DNA of 22,899 nucleotides from Candidatus Pacearchaeota archaeon (GCA_023511755.1 JAIMAW010000002.1:1-22899); one strand, 5' to 3'. Shown: positions 7,568 to 15,205, counted from the stretch's first letter. The notes: generated by a model from the sequence alone, not told the origin. Program-made: numbers and translations.

Positions 7568-7836
7568 CCAAATGCCCTCCTATAATCAATAATATCAATA
7601 GAGCTTACGCCAGATATGTGTAAAAGCTCCTCGACAGCAGAGTCGGTGCTCTCTTTTTCAGGCCAGGCGATTGTTACAATCAACGCCTTAATACCGAATG
7701 CAACAGGTTCTTGTTCCGAGGAATGAAGTTTTGCTTTGAACTTCGTGAGTCTTTTTTCTACTTCTGTCTTTATGGCATCCAAATTAGTGTCTGATGATTC
7801 AGGCATTATCTTTAATTTCAGTACAGCGATGCTCAT
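7564..7836 (-). CDS. ef1b: Translation elongation factor 1-beta (aEF1B)
   Basis: The 90-residue product matches the archaeal EF1-beta guanine nucleotide exchange domain: KLKIMPESSDTNLDAIKTEV near the start, EPVAFGIKALIVTI in the centre, and ISGVSSIDIIDYRRAFG at the end. It reloads EF-1-alpha with GTP during elongation. Full length for the family is about 88-92 residues. It starts 15 bases after the zinc-ribbon gene and overlaps the HIT gene, placing it in the translation operon. A weak AAGGA lies about 12 bases ahead of the ATG. Confidence 0.96.
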   Translation of the reverse strand: MSIAVLKLKIMPESSDTNLDAIKTEVEKRLTKFKAKLHSSEQEPVAFGIKALIVTIAWPEKESTDSAVEELLHISGVSSIDIIDYRRAFG

Positions 7837-7851
7837 TTTGATCTTTTTTCC

Positions 7852-8019
7852 TTACGGCCCCTCAAAACCACACTCACATTTATATTTTACTCCCACTTTG
7901 CGGCAGTGGTCGCATCTCGTTATGTCCCTCTTGCCGCAAGAGGGGCACTTAAAAACAACGCTGTTCTGACCAAGCTCTTCGTTACAGCTTTGGCATCTTA
8001 TTTTCTCGTTCTTTCTCAT
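7852..8019 (-). CDS. Small archaeal zinc-ribbon protein (four CxxC-type knuckles)
   Basis: The 55-residue frame reads from ATG at 8019 to TAA at 7852. It has CQSC (9-12), CPSC (25-28), CDHC (36-39) and CEC (48-50), i.e. Cys clusters able to bind two zinc ions. Small proteins of this kind (DUF1610-like, HVO_2753-like zinc fingers) are often encoded directly before aEF1-beta in archaea, as here (15-base gap), which strengthens the call. A role as an RNA- or ribosome-associated zinc protein is inferred from that neighbourhood. The gap from aIF2-alpha is 35 bases. Confidence 0.85.
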   Translation of the reverse strand: MRKNEKIRCQSCNEELGQNSVVFKCPSCGKRDITRCDHCRKVGVKYKCECGFEGP

Positions 8020-8054
8020 TTTGGTTTAATGCCTATTCAGCTATTCGCATTTAC

Positions 8055-8816
8055 TTACTTGGGCTTATACTCAAAAGCACACTCCATCTCTCTTGCTTTC
8101 ATTGCCATTCTCTCAATTATCTCCTTGAGTTTCTTGTTGGCCTCTTTGTAATCTGTGTCCTCAACAGCGATTAAATAGTGCGGCGCACCAATATAATTAA
8201 CTTTCGCTCCCTCGCCCGCATCTAGAAGTACTTTTTTTATCTTTTCGATACCTTCACCGGACTTACTGCTCAAAGATATCTCTGCCTTGACACTAACTTT
8301 TTTCTCTTTCACCTTCTCGCTGACTATTTTTATTATTCTAGACGCCTCGTCTTCACTAAACCCTAATTCCTTGAGCATAGCAATTTCTTCATGCGGTTTC
8401 TGGACTCCCGCTAGGACGCTCTCCAGAAATTTTGACAAACCTATCTTTTCGTTTATCTTGGCGATAATTTCATCGCGGTGCTCCTTTTCCCCAATAATAA
8501 CATTCAACATGGCCATAACTTCCTTTTCCCTTTTGTGTTTCTCAATAACTTCTTTCTTTTCATTAGTTGTCACCCTTCTTAGAGAAAGGTCAATATGATC
8601 CTTTGCCTCGTCTACTCGTAAAATCTTACAAATAATCTTTTGCCCTGGAATGACATAATCTCGGATATTCCTTATTCTACCAGGCGCGACCTCGCTAAAT
8701 ACTAACACTCCTTCCTTGCCGTACTCCTCCAGCTTCACAAAAACATTCGTTCCTACAATTCTGTCTACCGTACCCATCAAAACTTCTCCTTCTTCTGGAA
8801 ATTTTTTTTCAGCCAT
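8055..8816 (-). CDS. eif2a: Translation initiation factor 2 subunit alpha (aIF2-alpha)
   Basis: The 253-residue product has an N-terminal S1 RNA-binding domain (about 10-84: GEVLMGTVDRI, NVFVKLEEYGKEGVLVFSEV, IDLSLRRV), a helical middle domain (about 85-170) and the C-terminal alpha-beta domain that binds aIF2-gamma (about 175-250, ending in ECAFEYKPK). Length and order match archaeal aIF2-alpha. It helps deliver initiator Met-tRNA to the 30S subunit. It lies 13 bases downstream of eS27, the classical archaeal pairing. Nop10, which often follows aIF2-alpha in Euryarchaeota, is not present after it. Confidence 0.97.
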   Translation of the reverse strand: MAEKKFPEEGEVLMGTVDRIVGTNVFVKLEEYGKEGVLVFSEVAPGRIRNIRDYVIPGQKIICKILRVDEAKDHIDLSLRRVTTNEKKEVIEKHKREKEVMAMLNVIIGEKEHRDEIIAKINEKIGLSKFLESVLAGVQKPHEEIAMLKELGFSEDEASRIIKIVSEKVKEKKVSVKAEISLSSKSGEGIEKIKKVLLDAGEGAKVNYIGAPHYLIAVEDTDYKEANKKLKEIIERMAMKAREMECAFEYKPK

Positions 8817-8829
8817 GTTGGTAAAAAAT

Positions 8830-9024
8830 TTATTTGAATACCTCGAGCACCTTCGCCTTTATCTTCGCCTTACTGGCCGCAGGCCGTGTTAATTGGTAGT
8901 TGCATTTCAGGCACTTCACCCTCATAGTCGCCTTCCCAAAGATGTTTTGTTCAAAATTGCATTTAGGGCATCTAACTTTTATGAACTTGCTCTTTGTTAT
9001 TCTTATTTCCTTAGTCGGTCTCAT
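8830..9024 (-). CDS. rps27e: Small-subunit ribosomal protein eS27
   Basis: The 64-residue product contains the four-cysteine zinc finger CPKC (20-23) and CLKC (38-41), with FGKATMRVKCLKCNYQL, diagnostic of S27e. It has its own TATA-like box inside the last codons of the DHH nuclease gene, and is followed after 13 bases by aIF2-alpha. In many archaea eL44 precedes eS27 in this operon; here the slot is occupied by the nuclease. Confidence 0.95.
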   Translation of the reverse strand: MRPTKEIRITKSKFIKVRCPKCNFEQNIFGKATMRVKCLKCNYQLTRPAASKAKIKAKVLEVFK

Positions 9025-9045
9025 ACGCAGAACAAGCTAAGAAGG

Positions 9046-9055
9046 TTTTTAAATT
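9046..9055 (-). promoter_or_regulatory. TATA-like box for the eS27 - aIF2-alpha operon
   Basis: The minus strand reads AATTTAAAAA, 22-31 bases before the eS27 start at 9024. It overlaps the final codons and stop of the upstream nuclease gene, so the eS27 operon can be expressed separately from uS15 and the nuclease. Confidence 0.55.
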
Positions 9056-10443
9056 TTAATACTCATTTCTTGGTTAGCAAGCTCTTTAGTCAAAATTTCG
9101 ATGAACTCTTCTTCCTTCTCCATGCTAATCAAACCACCAGCAGCATTCATGTGCCCTCCCACCTCTCCGCCTATGCTCTTGATCACAGAACTGAGTAGCC
9201 TGCTCAAATCCACCTCTCGGCCATAATCCTCTTTGTCCCTAACAACTCTCGCAGAAATCTTTATCTTGTTATCATTACGGTAGGCCATCCCAACAATTAC
9301 TGTACCTTTCGGATAAACAAAAGAAGATGAAAGTATGGACATTACTGTGCCTATGAGGGTATCTTTAATAAAATTTTTTGCATTAATTATAACATACGCC
9401 GCGCCTTGTACTTTTCTCGCTGTTTCAACCCAATTAAGCGCCCTTATCAGCTGGTGTTTGTACTCGCTATAGATATGTTCGACCTCTTCCCTGGCTTCTC
9501 TCGAATCAAGCAAGAAAGCAAGAGCTATGTCTCCTTGGCCAAGCCTACCGCACGCGTTAACCATTGTGCTTACTTCTCTTGCATCCCAAAACTGTCCTGC
9601 TATTTTTATTAGATAGATATTATCTAATACATCCTGGTTACGACCATCGTTCACTCTCCGGATAAGTATGGCTGTTATGAGTCTAGAAACCTCTTCTTGA
9701 TTAAGGTCCATCAAAGTTCTCCAGCCATTAGATGTTTTTACTTCTATACCAATTTCCCGGAGCATTTCAAGAGCGCCGCTCGAGTTTCCAGTAACCCCTG
9801 GGATAAAAATACTGGAACTGAACTCGAGGGCTTTGTGTAAAGGCCTCATAGCAGAAAAAACAGTTGGCCCCCTATGGAGCTTCATTCCGCTCTCCTGGGC
9901 ATCCGCCAGTATGGAATTGTTCAGTTTGCTTATCGATTTGTCCAAGATATCGCCTATCATTCCCAAAACTGCAAACTGGGCTGATCTCTTGTCGCCGTCC
10001 AATTCCTTTGCGAACATATACGTAAGCCCGGCAGCGCTTATTTTCTCGCTCGTAGAGTGTATGAGATATAGCTTGCCTCGGTCCTCAAAATTACCAGTGG
10101 GCAACTCTATTTCGTGATGGTCTATCACAAAAATAGGCAAATCCGTTATTTCTCTAATTTCGTGTAATTTGCCTGCCCCAAGATCCAAGAAAATCAGGGC
10201 TTTCCATTTCGGCTTCGAGAATTCTTCCCTAATCTCATCAATTATTTCCTGTTCAAGCTGTTTTACAATGCTCAAGGTGAACCTCTGGTCATTTTTTGTA
10301 AGAGCCCTAACAAGAATGGCTGCAGAAGATAAACCATCGGTATCAAGATGAGTGATGATTCTTATAGAGCCCTTCTCAGAAAAAATTTCTTTTAATTTAG
10401 CTGCAGACTCTCTGATATTAGCAATAATATGGATTGAATTCAT
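9049..10443 (-). CDS. DHH-family single-strand nuclease, archaeal RecJ-like (GAN type)
   Basis: The 464-residue product carries the DHH phosphoesterase motifs in order: HLDTDG (His32, Asp34, Asp36), IFLDLGAG (Asp87), VIDHHE (108-110) and GMIGD (Asp165), then a DHHA1 domain with GGHMNAAGG at about 429-437. All metal ligands expected for Mn-dependent hydrolysis are present. Archaeal relatives are RecJ-like 5'-to-3' nucleases, some binding GINS at the replication fork (GAN), others acting on RNA; sequence alone does not choose. The gene follows uS15 after 35 bases, a pairing common in archaea and good support for this family. A GGGAAAAATG context gives a weak ribosome site. Confidence 0.92.
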   Translation of the reverse strand: MNSIHIIANIRESAAKLKEIFSEKGSIRIITHLDTDGLSSAAILVRALTKNDQRFTLSIVKQLEQEIIDEIREEFSKPKWKALIFLDLGAGKLHEIREITDLPIFVIDHHEIELPTGNFEDRGKLYLIHSTSEKISAAGLTYMFAKELDGDKRSAQFAVLGMIGDILDKSISKLNNSILADAQESGMKLHRGPTVFSAMRPLHKALEFSSSIFIPGVTGNSSGALEMLREIGIEVKTSNGWRTLMDLNQEEVSRLITAILIRRVNDGRNQDVLDNIYLIKIAGQFWDAREVSTMVNACGRLGQGDIALAFLLDSREAREEVEHIYSEYKHQLIRALNWVETARKVQGAAYVIINAKNFIKDTLIGTVMSILSSSFVYPKGTVIVGMAYRNDNKIKISARVVRDKEDYGREVDLSRLLSSVIKSIGGEVGGHMNAAGGLISMEKEEEFIEILTKELANQEMSIKI

Positions 10444-10478
10444 TTTTCCCTTTTAGATGGGCAAGGGAAATCTAGTTT

Positions 10479-10889
10479 TTAATCGCCTTCGTTTTCTGTT
10501 TGCTTCTTGCTAGCTCTCTGTAGTCTCCTCAATTTTTCTTCGGTTAGCTGCAACCCTCTTTTAGCAACCATATCTTTTTTGTTTTTCTCAGTATGTTTCT
10601 TGAGCGTTTTTATTCTTTTTTTGAGCGCAATAATCTCGTGAGGCTCTACTGCTATATTATTCTCTTCTAGGATTTTTGTAATTTTCTTGCCAGTCAGCAT
10701 CTTGACGCTAGGCACGCCATAGCTATCCCTCAATATCAAACCTATTTTAGGAACACTTACCCCCTTTTTTGCTAGGTCAACTACCAATGCCTCGGCATCC
10801 TTGGCGCTCATATTCAGCCAGTGAGGTTTTTCGGGCTTTGGAGCGTGGCTTCCCGCCTTGCCCCTTCCCTTGCCATACAATGTTGCCAT
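10479..10889 (-). CDS. rps15: Small-subunit ribosomal protein uS15
   Basis: The 136-residue product has the archaeal/eukaryotic N-terminal extension (GKAGSHAP, followed by KPHWL) absent from bacterial S15, then VPKIGLILRDSYGVPSV, and the helical core with KKHTEKNKKD. S15 binds 16S rRNA helices in the platform of the 30S subunit. Typical archaeal length is about 140-155. It has its own TATA-like box, is first in the run of minus-strand translation genes, and precedes the DHH nuclease. Confidence 0.95.
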   Translation of the reverse strand: MATLYGKGRGKAGSHAPKPEKPHWLNMSAKDAEALVVDLAKKGVSVPKIGLILRDSYGVPSVKMLTGKKITKILEENNIAVEPHEIIALKKRIKTLKKHTEKNKKDMVAKRGLQLTEEKLRRLQRASKKQTENEGD

Positions 10890-10910
10890 TCCCCTTTTGA
10901 GTTTGTCTTA

Positions 10911-10920
10911 TTTTTAAATT
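10911..10920 (-). promoter_or_regulatory. TATA-like box for uS15
   Basis: The minus strand reads AATTTAAAAA, 22-31 bases before the ATG at 10889, predicting a leaderless transcript. Confidence 0.5.
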
Positions 10921-10956
10921 TTTGTATAGTAATATATTCTGCACTTATGTTTCGTA

Positions 10957-11029
10957 TAGCCCCACCCGGATTCGAACCGGGGTCTCAAGCTCCAAAGGCT
11001 TGAATGCTTGACCGCTACACCATGGGGCT
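10957..11029 (-). tRNA. tRNA-Gln (anticodon UUG)
   Basis: The 73-base minus-strand sequence folds as a cloverleaf. The acceptor arms AGCCCCA and TGGGGCT pair over seven bases with discriminator A. The anticodon stem CAAGC/GCTTG encloses the loop CTTTGGA, giving anticodon TTG. The T arm CCCGG-TTCGAAT-CCGGG is perfect. CCA is not encoded, so it must be added after transcription. I see no intron. An archaeal tRNA-Gln is normally charged by the Glu-tRNA(Gln) amidation route, whose genes are not in the window. Confidence 0.95.
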
Positions 11030-11049
11030 CCGAAAGAAACAAGCGCGAT

Positions 11050-11062
11050 GATTTTAAAAATC
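11050..11062 (-). promoter_or_regulatory. TATA-like box for tRNA-Gln (palindromic)
   Basis: GATTTTAAAAATC, near-perfectly self-complementary, is centred about 27 bases before the first tRNA base at 11029. The spacing suits an archaeal TATA box. Confidence 0.5.
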
Positions 11063-11098
11063 TTGTTAATTATCCTATAATTCTCCTGTCAGATTAAA

Positions 11099-12001
11099 CT
11101 AAATTCTTTTTACGAAAAGATAATTTCCGATAGAATTCAGGTGTTCGCTCGCTTTTTTAGTAAGTTCCCCTGTCGTTAAAAATAGCACTGGCATTTTCTT
11201 AGAAAGCCCTTGTTGGTACGCCAGACTCAAGTCCGCTTCATTGATTCTTTTCTTCTGGCTTGCTACTACGAGCATCTTTGCCTTGCCAAACGGAAGACTC
11301 GCGAAGACGACGCCGACTACTCCGTCCTCATCAATGCGGCTCTCAACATCAAGATTCAATTGTTTCAGATGTTCATATACCTTGACATAAAATTCCTCCT
11401 TGCTCTTCTTCCTCGATAATCCTGGCTTTTTCTCTTTCACTGGCTTCTCTTTTTTCGTCTCTTCGGTCTTTCCGGCTTCTTTATCTGTCCTGTCGTCTCT
11501 TGCCTCTCTTGCTTCTTTGTTCTTTTTACTCAGAAATTCTTCTATCCTTTTTGATGCCTCTTCTTGGCCAAGAGAATGAAATCTCCAGAAGACTTTTTCG
11601 CCCTGGCCGCCGGGCAGTTTGACGAAAACAGGGAATGCAAAATCTTTCATGTTGCCAAAAGCTACTCTATGCCCTGGCTCGACCTTTTCTTCATCAACTA
11701 TTTGGGCTTTTTTTAATAACTCAAATGCCTCCTTCTCTTTTTGAGGAAGATGATTGATAAACTGTTCCAGCTGCGCTTCTTGACCTTGCAGATAATACAA
11801 CGGGGAGCCCCCTATTTTAAGACGGCTCAATCTCAAAAGTTTCTCGGCCCTCATGTCGCTAAGCAGTGCAGAAGTCAGCAGCAGGGGCATCCCAAGTTCA
11901 CGGGACAGTGCGCTCGGCAGCAATGGGCCCTTCTGACGTAGAAGCTCTATTATTTTTTGCTTTTTTTCTTTTAAATTTTCCGCGCTATTTTTAATTTCCA
12001 T
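11099..12001 (-). CDS. Winged-helix protein with nuclease-fold-like C-terminal domain, function unknown
   Basis: Residues about 12-72 form a winged helix-turn-helix (KIIELLRQKGPLLPSALSREL, then LLTSALLSDM and a wing SPLYYLQ). After a middle region (75-155) comes a charged Lys/Glu linker (155-202). The last 100 residues show alternating strands and helices with AKMLVVASQKKRINEADLSLAYQQG and MPVLFLTTGELTKKASEHL. This resembles the core of Mrr/PD-(D/E)xK restriction-type folds, but the usual acidic-x-Lys dyad is not evident (SQKK instead), so it may be inactive and simply bind nucleic acid. It starts 24 bases after endA, with a GGGGGAT about nine bases before the ATG, so co-expression with the tRNA-splicing endonuclease is likely. 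Its role is not known to me. Confidence 0.75.
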   Translation of the reverse strand: MEIKNSAENLKEKKQKIIELLRQKGPLLPSALSRELGMPLLLTSALLSDMRAEKLLRLSRLKIGGSPLYYLQGQEAQLEQFINHLPQKEKEAFELLKKAQIVDEEKVEPGHRVAFGNMKDFAFPVFVKLPGGQGEKVFWRFHSLGQEEASKRIEEFLSKKNKEAREARDDRTDKEAGKTEETKKEKPVKEKKPGLSRKKSKEEFYVKVYEHLKQLNLDVESRIDEDGVVGVVFASLPFGKAKMLVVASQKKRINEADLSLAYQQGLSKKMPVLFLTTGELTKKASEHLNSIGNYLFVKRI

Positions 12002-12025
12002 TTTTCCAATCCCCCGACCCTGGAG

Positions 12026-12619
12026 TTAGGGTTTAATCCAGTTTATTTCGTAATAAGTAACACTTCCGCCTTCGTCCACTATGCCTATCAGCAATTTCTT
12101 CCTTGTGCTGTGAGCCACCCGGGTTTTGGCGGCAAAATCATACCAAGTCAGGCCAGAGGGGCTGTAAACTGGAAAAAGAATCCATTTAGCGTGCTCCTTG
12201 CCGGGCTTGTCCCCGCGGCCATAAACACTAAAATCCGCCCCAAATTTGAGGGCTGTCTTTATGATATACCCCCTGTCGCGGATGTCCCTAAATACAGAGA
12301 ACCGCGTCCAAAAATTAGGCTCGAGTTTCTTCGCCCGATTCACGAATGCGTCAAACCCTATCTTTTTTTTCCCATCATAAATCGCTATCTTGCCCTTCTC
12401 AGCTAGATATGCTGCTTCTACAAAAGAATAATGTACTTTGCTCCCCACAATTTCTCCAAAACTGCTCTTCCCATGCAAGTCCTTGGCTCTTCTGTCCTCG
12501 CTGATAACGCCATCGCCGACAATCATGGCCCTGAATGGTCTCTTCTCCTCCCTTTTCTTCCCCTTATCCTCTTTCTTCTCTGTTTTTCGCTTCTTCCCCA
12601 TTCTCTTCGCTGTCTTCAT
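12026..12619 (-). CDS. endA: tRNA-splicing endonuclease
   Basis: The 197-residue product has a Lys/Glu-rich N-terminal tail (1-28), then the EndA N-domain, then the catalytic domain with Tyr133 (FSVYGRG), His143 (KEHAKW) and Lys174 (HSTRKKLLIGIVD). The Tyr-His spacing of 10 and His-Lys spacing of 31 match the known catalytic triad of this family. It cuts the bulge-helix-bulge at tRNA introns. A single short unit like this usually works as a homotetramer, or as the catalytic subunit with a separate structural partner. The TATA-like box at 12641-12650 gives a leaderless start. The winged-helix gene follows after 24 bases. None of the three tRNA genes here carries an intron. Confidence 0.95.
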   Translation of the reverse strand: MKTAKRMGKKRKTEKKEDKGKKREEKRPFRAMIVGDGVISEDRRAKDLHGKSSFGEIVGSKVHYSFVEAAYLAEKGKIAIYDGKKKIGFDAFVNRAKKLEPNFWTRFSVFRDIRDRGYIIKTALKFGADFSVYGRGDKPGKEHAKWILFPVYSPSGLTWYDFAAKTRVAHSTRKKLLIGIVDEGGSVTYYEINWIKP

Positions 12620-12640
12620 AAGTAGGATAGCCCATTTTTC

Positions 12641-12650
12641 TTTTTAAACT
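12641..12650 (-). promoter_or_regulatory. TATA-like box for endA
   Basis: The minus strand reads AGTTTAAAAA, 22-31 bases before the ATG at 12619. Confidence 0.55.
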
Positions 12651-12670
12651 TTATCAATAAAAAACAAAAA

Positions 12671-12680
12671 CAATTAAAAA
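12671..12680 (+). promoter_or_regulatory. TATA-like box for RNase Z
   Basis: CAATTAAAAA lies 22-31 bases before the ATG at 12702. It forms a compact divergent promoter with endA; both products process tRNA. Confidence 0.5.
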
Positions 12681-12701
12681 TCTCAAAACACTGCTCTTGC
12701 C

Positions 12702-13601
12702 ATGGAACTGACAATTCTTGGAACGAGCGAGGCAACTCCTACAGCGGAAAGGAGCCAACTAGCCATGCTTCTCACATACAAGAACGAGAATATTTTAGTA
12801 GATTGCGGCGAAGGGACACAGAGACAATTCAAAATAGCAAAATTGAACCCCTTGAAAATAACCCGCGTATTAGTAACCCACTGGCATGGCGACCACGTCC
12901 TAGGATTGCCAGGGCTGTTGCAGACTCTTGCCTTGAACAATTACAATAGAACCCTCCATGTATACGGTCCGAAAGGTACGAAAAAATTTTTTAGCCTACT
13001 GCTCAGAACTTTCGTGTTCAGGGAAAAGATCAAGGCAGAAATACATGAAATAAACAAGGATGAAAAAATTGTAGAAACAAAAGATTTTTACATAGAGGCT
13101 TTCAGAATGAGACATTTTACTCCTTGTCTTGCTTACAGGTTTGTAGAGAAAGATAAACGCAGGATAAAGATAGATTTCATTAAAAAAATAGGGCTCAAAC
13201 CAGGGCCACTTCTAGGCAAACTGCAAGACGGCAAAACGATACTTTTCAAGAACAAGAAAATCAGCCCAAAAGAGGCTACGTACACACAAAAAGGCAGCAA
13301 AATAGCATTCATAATAGATACCCTCTATAACGAAAAATGTGTGAAAGCTTCCAGGGATGTAGACTTGCTTGTAAGCGAGGCCACTTTCCTAGAGTCTGAA
13401 CACCTCGACAAGGCAAAAGAACGAGGGCATTTGACAGCAAAGCAAGCGGCTACAATAGCAAAAAAATCCAGAGCGAAGAAACTCCTATTGACGCACCTTT
13501 CGCAGAGATATGCGAAAAACCCGAAGGTAATCCTCGAAGAAGCGAAAAAAACATTTAAAAACACCGAGCTAGCAGAAGATTTCATGAAAATTACTTTGTA
13601 A
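12702..13601 (+). CDS. rnz: Ribonuclease Z (tRNA 3' processing)
   Basis: The 299-residue metallo-beta-lactamase-fold enzyme has LGTSEATPTAERSQ at the start, the zinc motif HWHGDH (His60, His62, Asp64, His65), HFTPCLAYRF, the Asp ligand in IIDTLYN and the final histidine in LLLTHLSQRY. These are the landmarks of the short-form RNase Z (tRNase Z-S), usually 280-320 residues. It cuts pre-tRNA 3' of the discriminator base, making the end ready for CCA addition, which fits the tRNA genes here that lack an encoded CCA. It is divergent from endA and convergent with tfb. Confidence 0.95.
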   Translation: MELTILGTSEATPTAERSQLAMLLTYKNENILVDCGEGTQRQFKIAKLNPLKITRVLVTHWHGDHVLGLPGLLQTLALNNYNRTLHVYGPKGTKKFFSLLLRTFVFREKIKAEIHEINKDEKIVETKDFYIEAFRMRHFTPCLAYRFVEKDKRRIKIDFIKKIGLKPGPLLGKLQDGKTILFKNKKISPKEATYTQKGSKIAFIIDTLYNEKCVKASRDVDLLVSEATFLESEHLDKAKERGHLTAKQAATIAKKSRAKKLLLTHLSQRYAKNPKVILEEAKKTFKNTELAEDFMKITL

Positions 13602-13637
13602 AAAAGTTTCCTGACCCTGTTCCTCTGCTCTTCGGCC

Positions 13638-14585
13638 TTACTTCTTTGCCTTTTTTTTCTTTTCTCTGGACTCTGCCTCTTTTATTTTCAATCTTTCTTC
13701 CATCCCCAATTTCTCGAGCAATTCTTTGTACCTATTTCTTATCGTTACCTCTGTTATGCCTGCAACATCCGCAACCTCTCGTTGTGTTTTTTTCTCGTCA
13801 TTCAACAAAGCTGCTACGTACAACGCAGCAGCAGCAATGCCCGCCGGCCCCCTGCCGCTCGTTAGCTCAGAAGTCTCGGCTTTTTTCAAAATCCTGAGAG
13901 CATCTCCCTGCGTCTTGGGCGACAGGTTCAGAATGCTTGCGAACCGAGAGATATAATCCTTAGGATTACTAGGGGTTATTTTCAATGTAAGCTTTCTCGT
14001 AATGAAGCGATAAGTCCTGCCTATCTCTTTCCTCTCCACTTCGCTCGCGGCCGAGATCTCGTCCAGTGTTCTAGGGATGTTGTAGCTACGGCAAGCAGCA
14101 TAAATGCATGCTGAAACTACAGATTCCATACTGCGGCCCCTAACAAGTCCTCGCTGTAGAACAAGATTATAGACCCTTGATGCCTCTTCTTTGACAAAGT
14201 TCGGCAGGTTCAAAAAACTAGCTACCCTGCGAAGCTCGGCCATGGCCAGTCTCAGGTTTCTCTCGATGCTCGTGCTCACTCTTTCCTGCCATTTCTTCAG
14301 CCTGAAAAATTTCCTTATCCTTTTTTCAGAGCCAAGCTGGTAGATGTCTGATACTTCACCAACATTGGTCGTCAGTCCCTGGTCGAATTTTTGCATGCTC
14401 AGAGGCGCGCCGCCGCGGCCCTTTTTCTCTCCTTCCTCGAATTGCCTCCATTCCTGGCCCATGTCAATCATTTTCTCTTCGATAATGAGGCCACATGCAC
14501 TACAAATAAGCTCGCCTTTTTGCTCGTCATAAACCAGATTAACAGAACCGCATTCGGGGCATCTTTTTAGACGGGTAGCGGACAT
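13638..14585 (-). CDS. tfb: Transcription initiation factor B (TFB, TFIIB homologue)
   Basis: The 315-residue product has an N-terminal zinc ribbon (Cys9, Cys12, Cys28, Cys31), the B-reader/linker region with GAPLS and a short charged loop, and two cyclin-fold repeats (about 115-205 and 210-300). The second repeat contains GRGPAGIAAAALYVAALL and the BRE-recognising helix VAGITEVTIRNRYKELLE. The tail is Lys-rich. It recruits RNA polymerase to TBP-bound promoters, so it should act at the TATA-like boxes of this window. Full length for the family is about 300-320 residues. Three TATA-like palindromic elements lie upstream. Confidence 0.97.
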   Translation of the reverse strand: MSATRLKRCPECGSVNLVYDEQKGELICSACGLIIEEKMIDMGQEWRQFEEGEKKGRGGAPLSMQKFDQGLTTNVGEVSDIYQLGSEKRIRKFFRLKKWQERVSTSIERNLRLAMAELRRVASFLNLPNFVKEEASRVYNLVLQRGLVRGRSMESVVSACIYAACRSYNIPRTLDEISAASEVERKEIGRTYRFITRKLTLKITPSNPKDYISRFASILNLSPKTQGDALRILKKAETSELTSGRGPAGIAAAALYVAALLNDEKKTQREVADVAGITEVTIRNRYKELLEKLGMEERLKIKEAESREKKKKAKK

Positions 14586-14600
14586 TTTGAAAGTTTTGCT

Positions 14601-14614
14601 ACTTTAAAATATAA
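14601..14614 (-). promoter_or_regulatory. TATA-like box proximal to tfb
   Basis: The minus strand reads GTTATATTTTAAAG, centred about 23 bases before the tfb ATG at 14585. It is the best placed of several TATA-like elements in this gap. Confidence 0.45.
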
Positions 14615-14640
14615 CAAAAGCTTTATAAAGGAAAAGCAAG

Positions 14641-14656
14641 AAGGTTTATAAACCTT
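14641..14656. repeat. Perfect 16-base palindrome upstream of tfb
   Basis: AAGGTTTATAAACCTT equals its own reverse complement and contains TTTATAAA at its centre. It is about 63 bases before the tfb start, with a second palindrome CTTTATAAAG at 14621-14630 between them. It could be an operator, a distal TATA element or chance. Confidence 0.5.
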
Positions 14657-14738
14657 GCGCCCAATCTTTTTAAAGATTTCTAAACTGGAAGGTATATTTT
14701 AATATAGATATAAAACTATCAGAAAGTTTGCACGGTCA

Positions 14739-15110
14739 TTAGGCTATCGGCACAGCTTGGACGCAGCCCTCCTGACCAGGCCGGTTGGTTATTCTCGCCT
14801 TGCCCTCCCTTGTTTCGATTATCGCGCCCTTCATCAGCACATTTTTCCTAGCCAAAAAAGGATTGCTTGGTACAGAAATCACGTTCTTTATCTCTACCAC
14901 CTTTGCCCTATTAGTTTCCTTGTCTACCAAGTTAGCTTTATCGGTGCTCAGCAGGACTGTTTTCAAATGTCCACCTCTCGTCCTGATTTTCTTCTTCTTT
15001 TCTTTGCCAAGCAAAACCAATCTTGGCTTGGCTCTTACTTCATGGAGTTTCTTCTTTCTGCTTTTTCTATACCTGCCACCGCTTACCTTCTTGCCTCTTC
15101 TTGTTACCAT
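14739..15110 (-). CDS. rps8e: Small-subunit ribosomal protein eS8
   Basis: The 123-residue product starts MVTRRGKKVSGGRYRKSRKK and contains VRTRGG-like KIRTRGGHLKTVLL, KVVEIKNVISVPSNPF and ITNRPGQEGCVQAV, diagnostic of archaeal S8e (about 125 residues). The frame is open to an ATG at 15221, adding 37 residues, but those do not resemble S8e and lie upstream of the TATA-like box at 15131-15140. The start is therefore placed at 15110. It is divergent from the Sm-like gene. Confidence 0.95.
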   Translation of the reverse strand: MVTRRGKKVSGGRYRKSRKKKLHEVRAKPRLVLLGKEKKKKIRTRGGHLKTVLLSTDKANLVDKETNRAKVVEIKNVISVPSNPFLARKNVLMKGAIIETREGKARITNRPGQEGCVQAVPIA

Positions 15111-15130
15111 CAAACTTAAACAAGCGATGT

Positions 15131-15140
15131 ATTTAAATAA
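15131..15140 (-). promoter_or_regulatory. TATA-like box for eS8
   Basis: The minus strand reads TTATTTAAAT, 21-30 bases before the ATG at 15110. It decides between the short and the long start. Confidence 0.6.
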
Positions 15141-15205
15141 CTTTCTTTCCCGGCTCTTAATTTCTTGCGCCCCATCCAACAAGCCTTTCCGTCGAAAAGC
15201 AAAAA

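Noticed and set aside
13649..13663. T-rich stretch after rnz as a terminator
   Set aside because: It lies within the last codons of tfb, where Lys codons on the other strand explain the T run, so I did not call it.
14586..14738. Possible small gene or non-coding RNA between tfb and eS8
   Set aside because: I see no frame with a start signal and no stable long stem beyond the AT palindromes; it reads as a promoter region.
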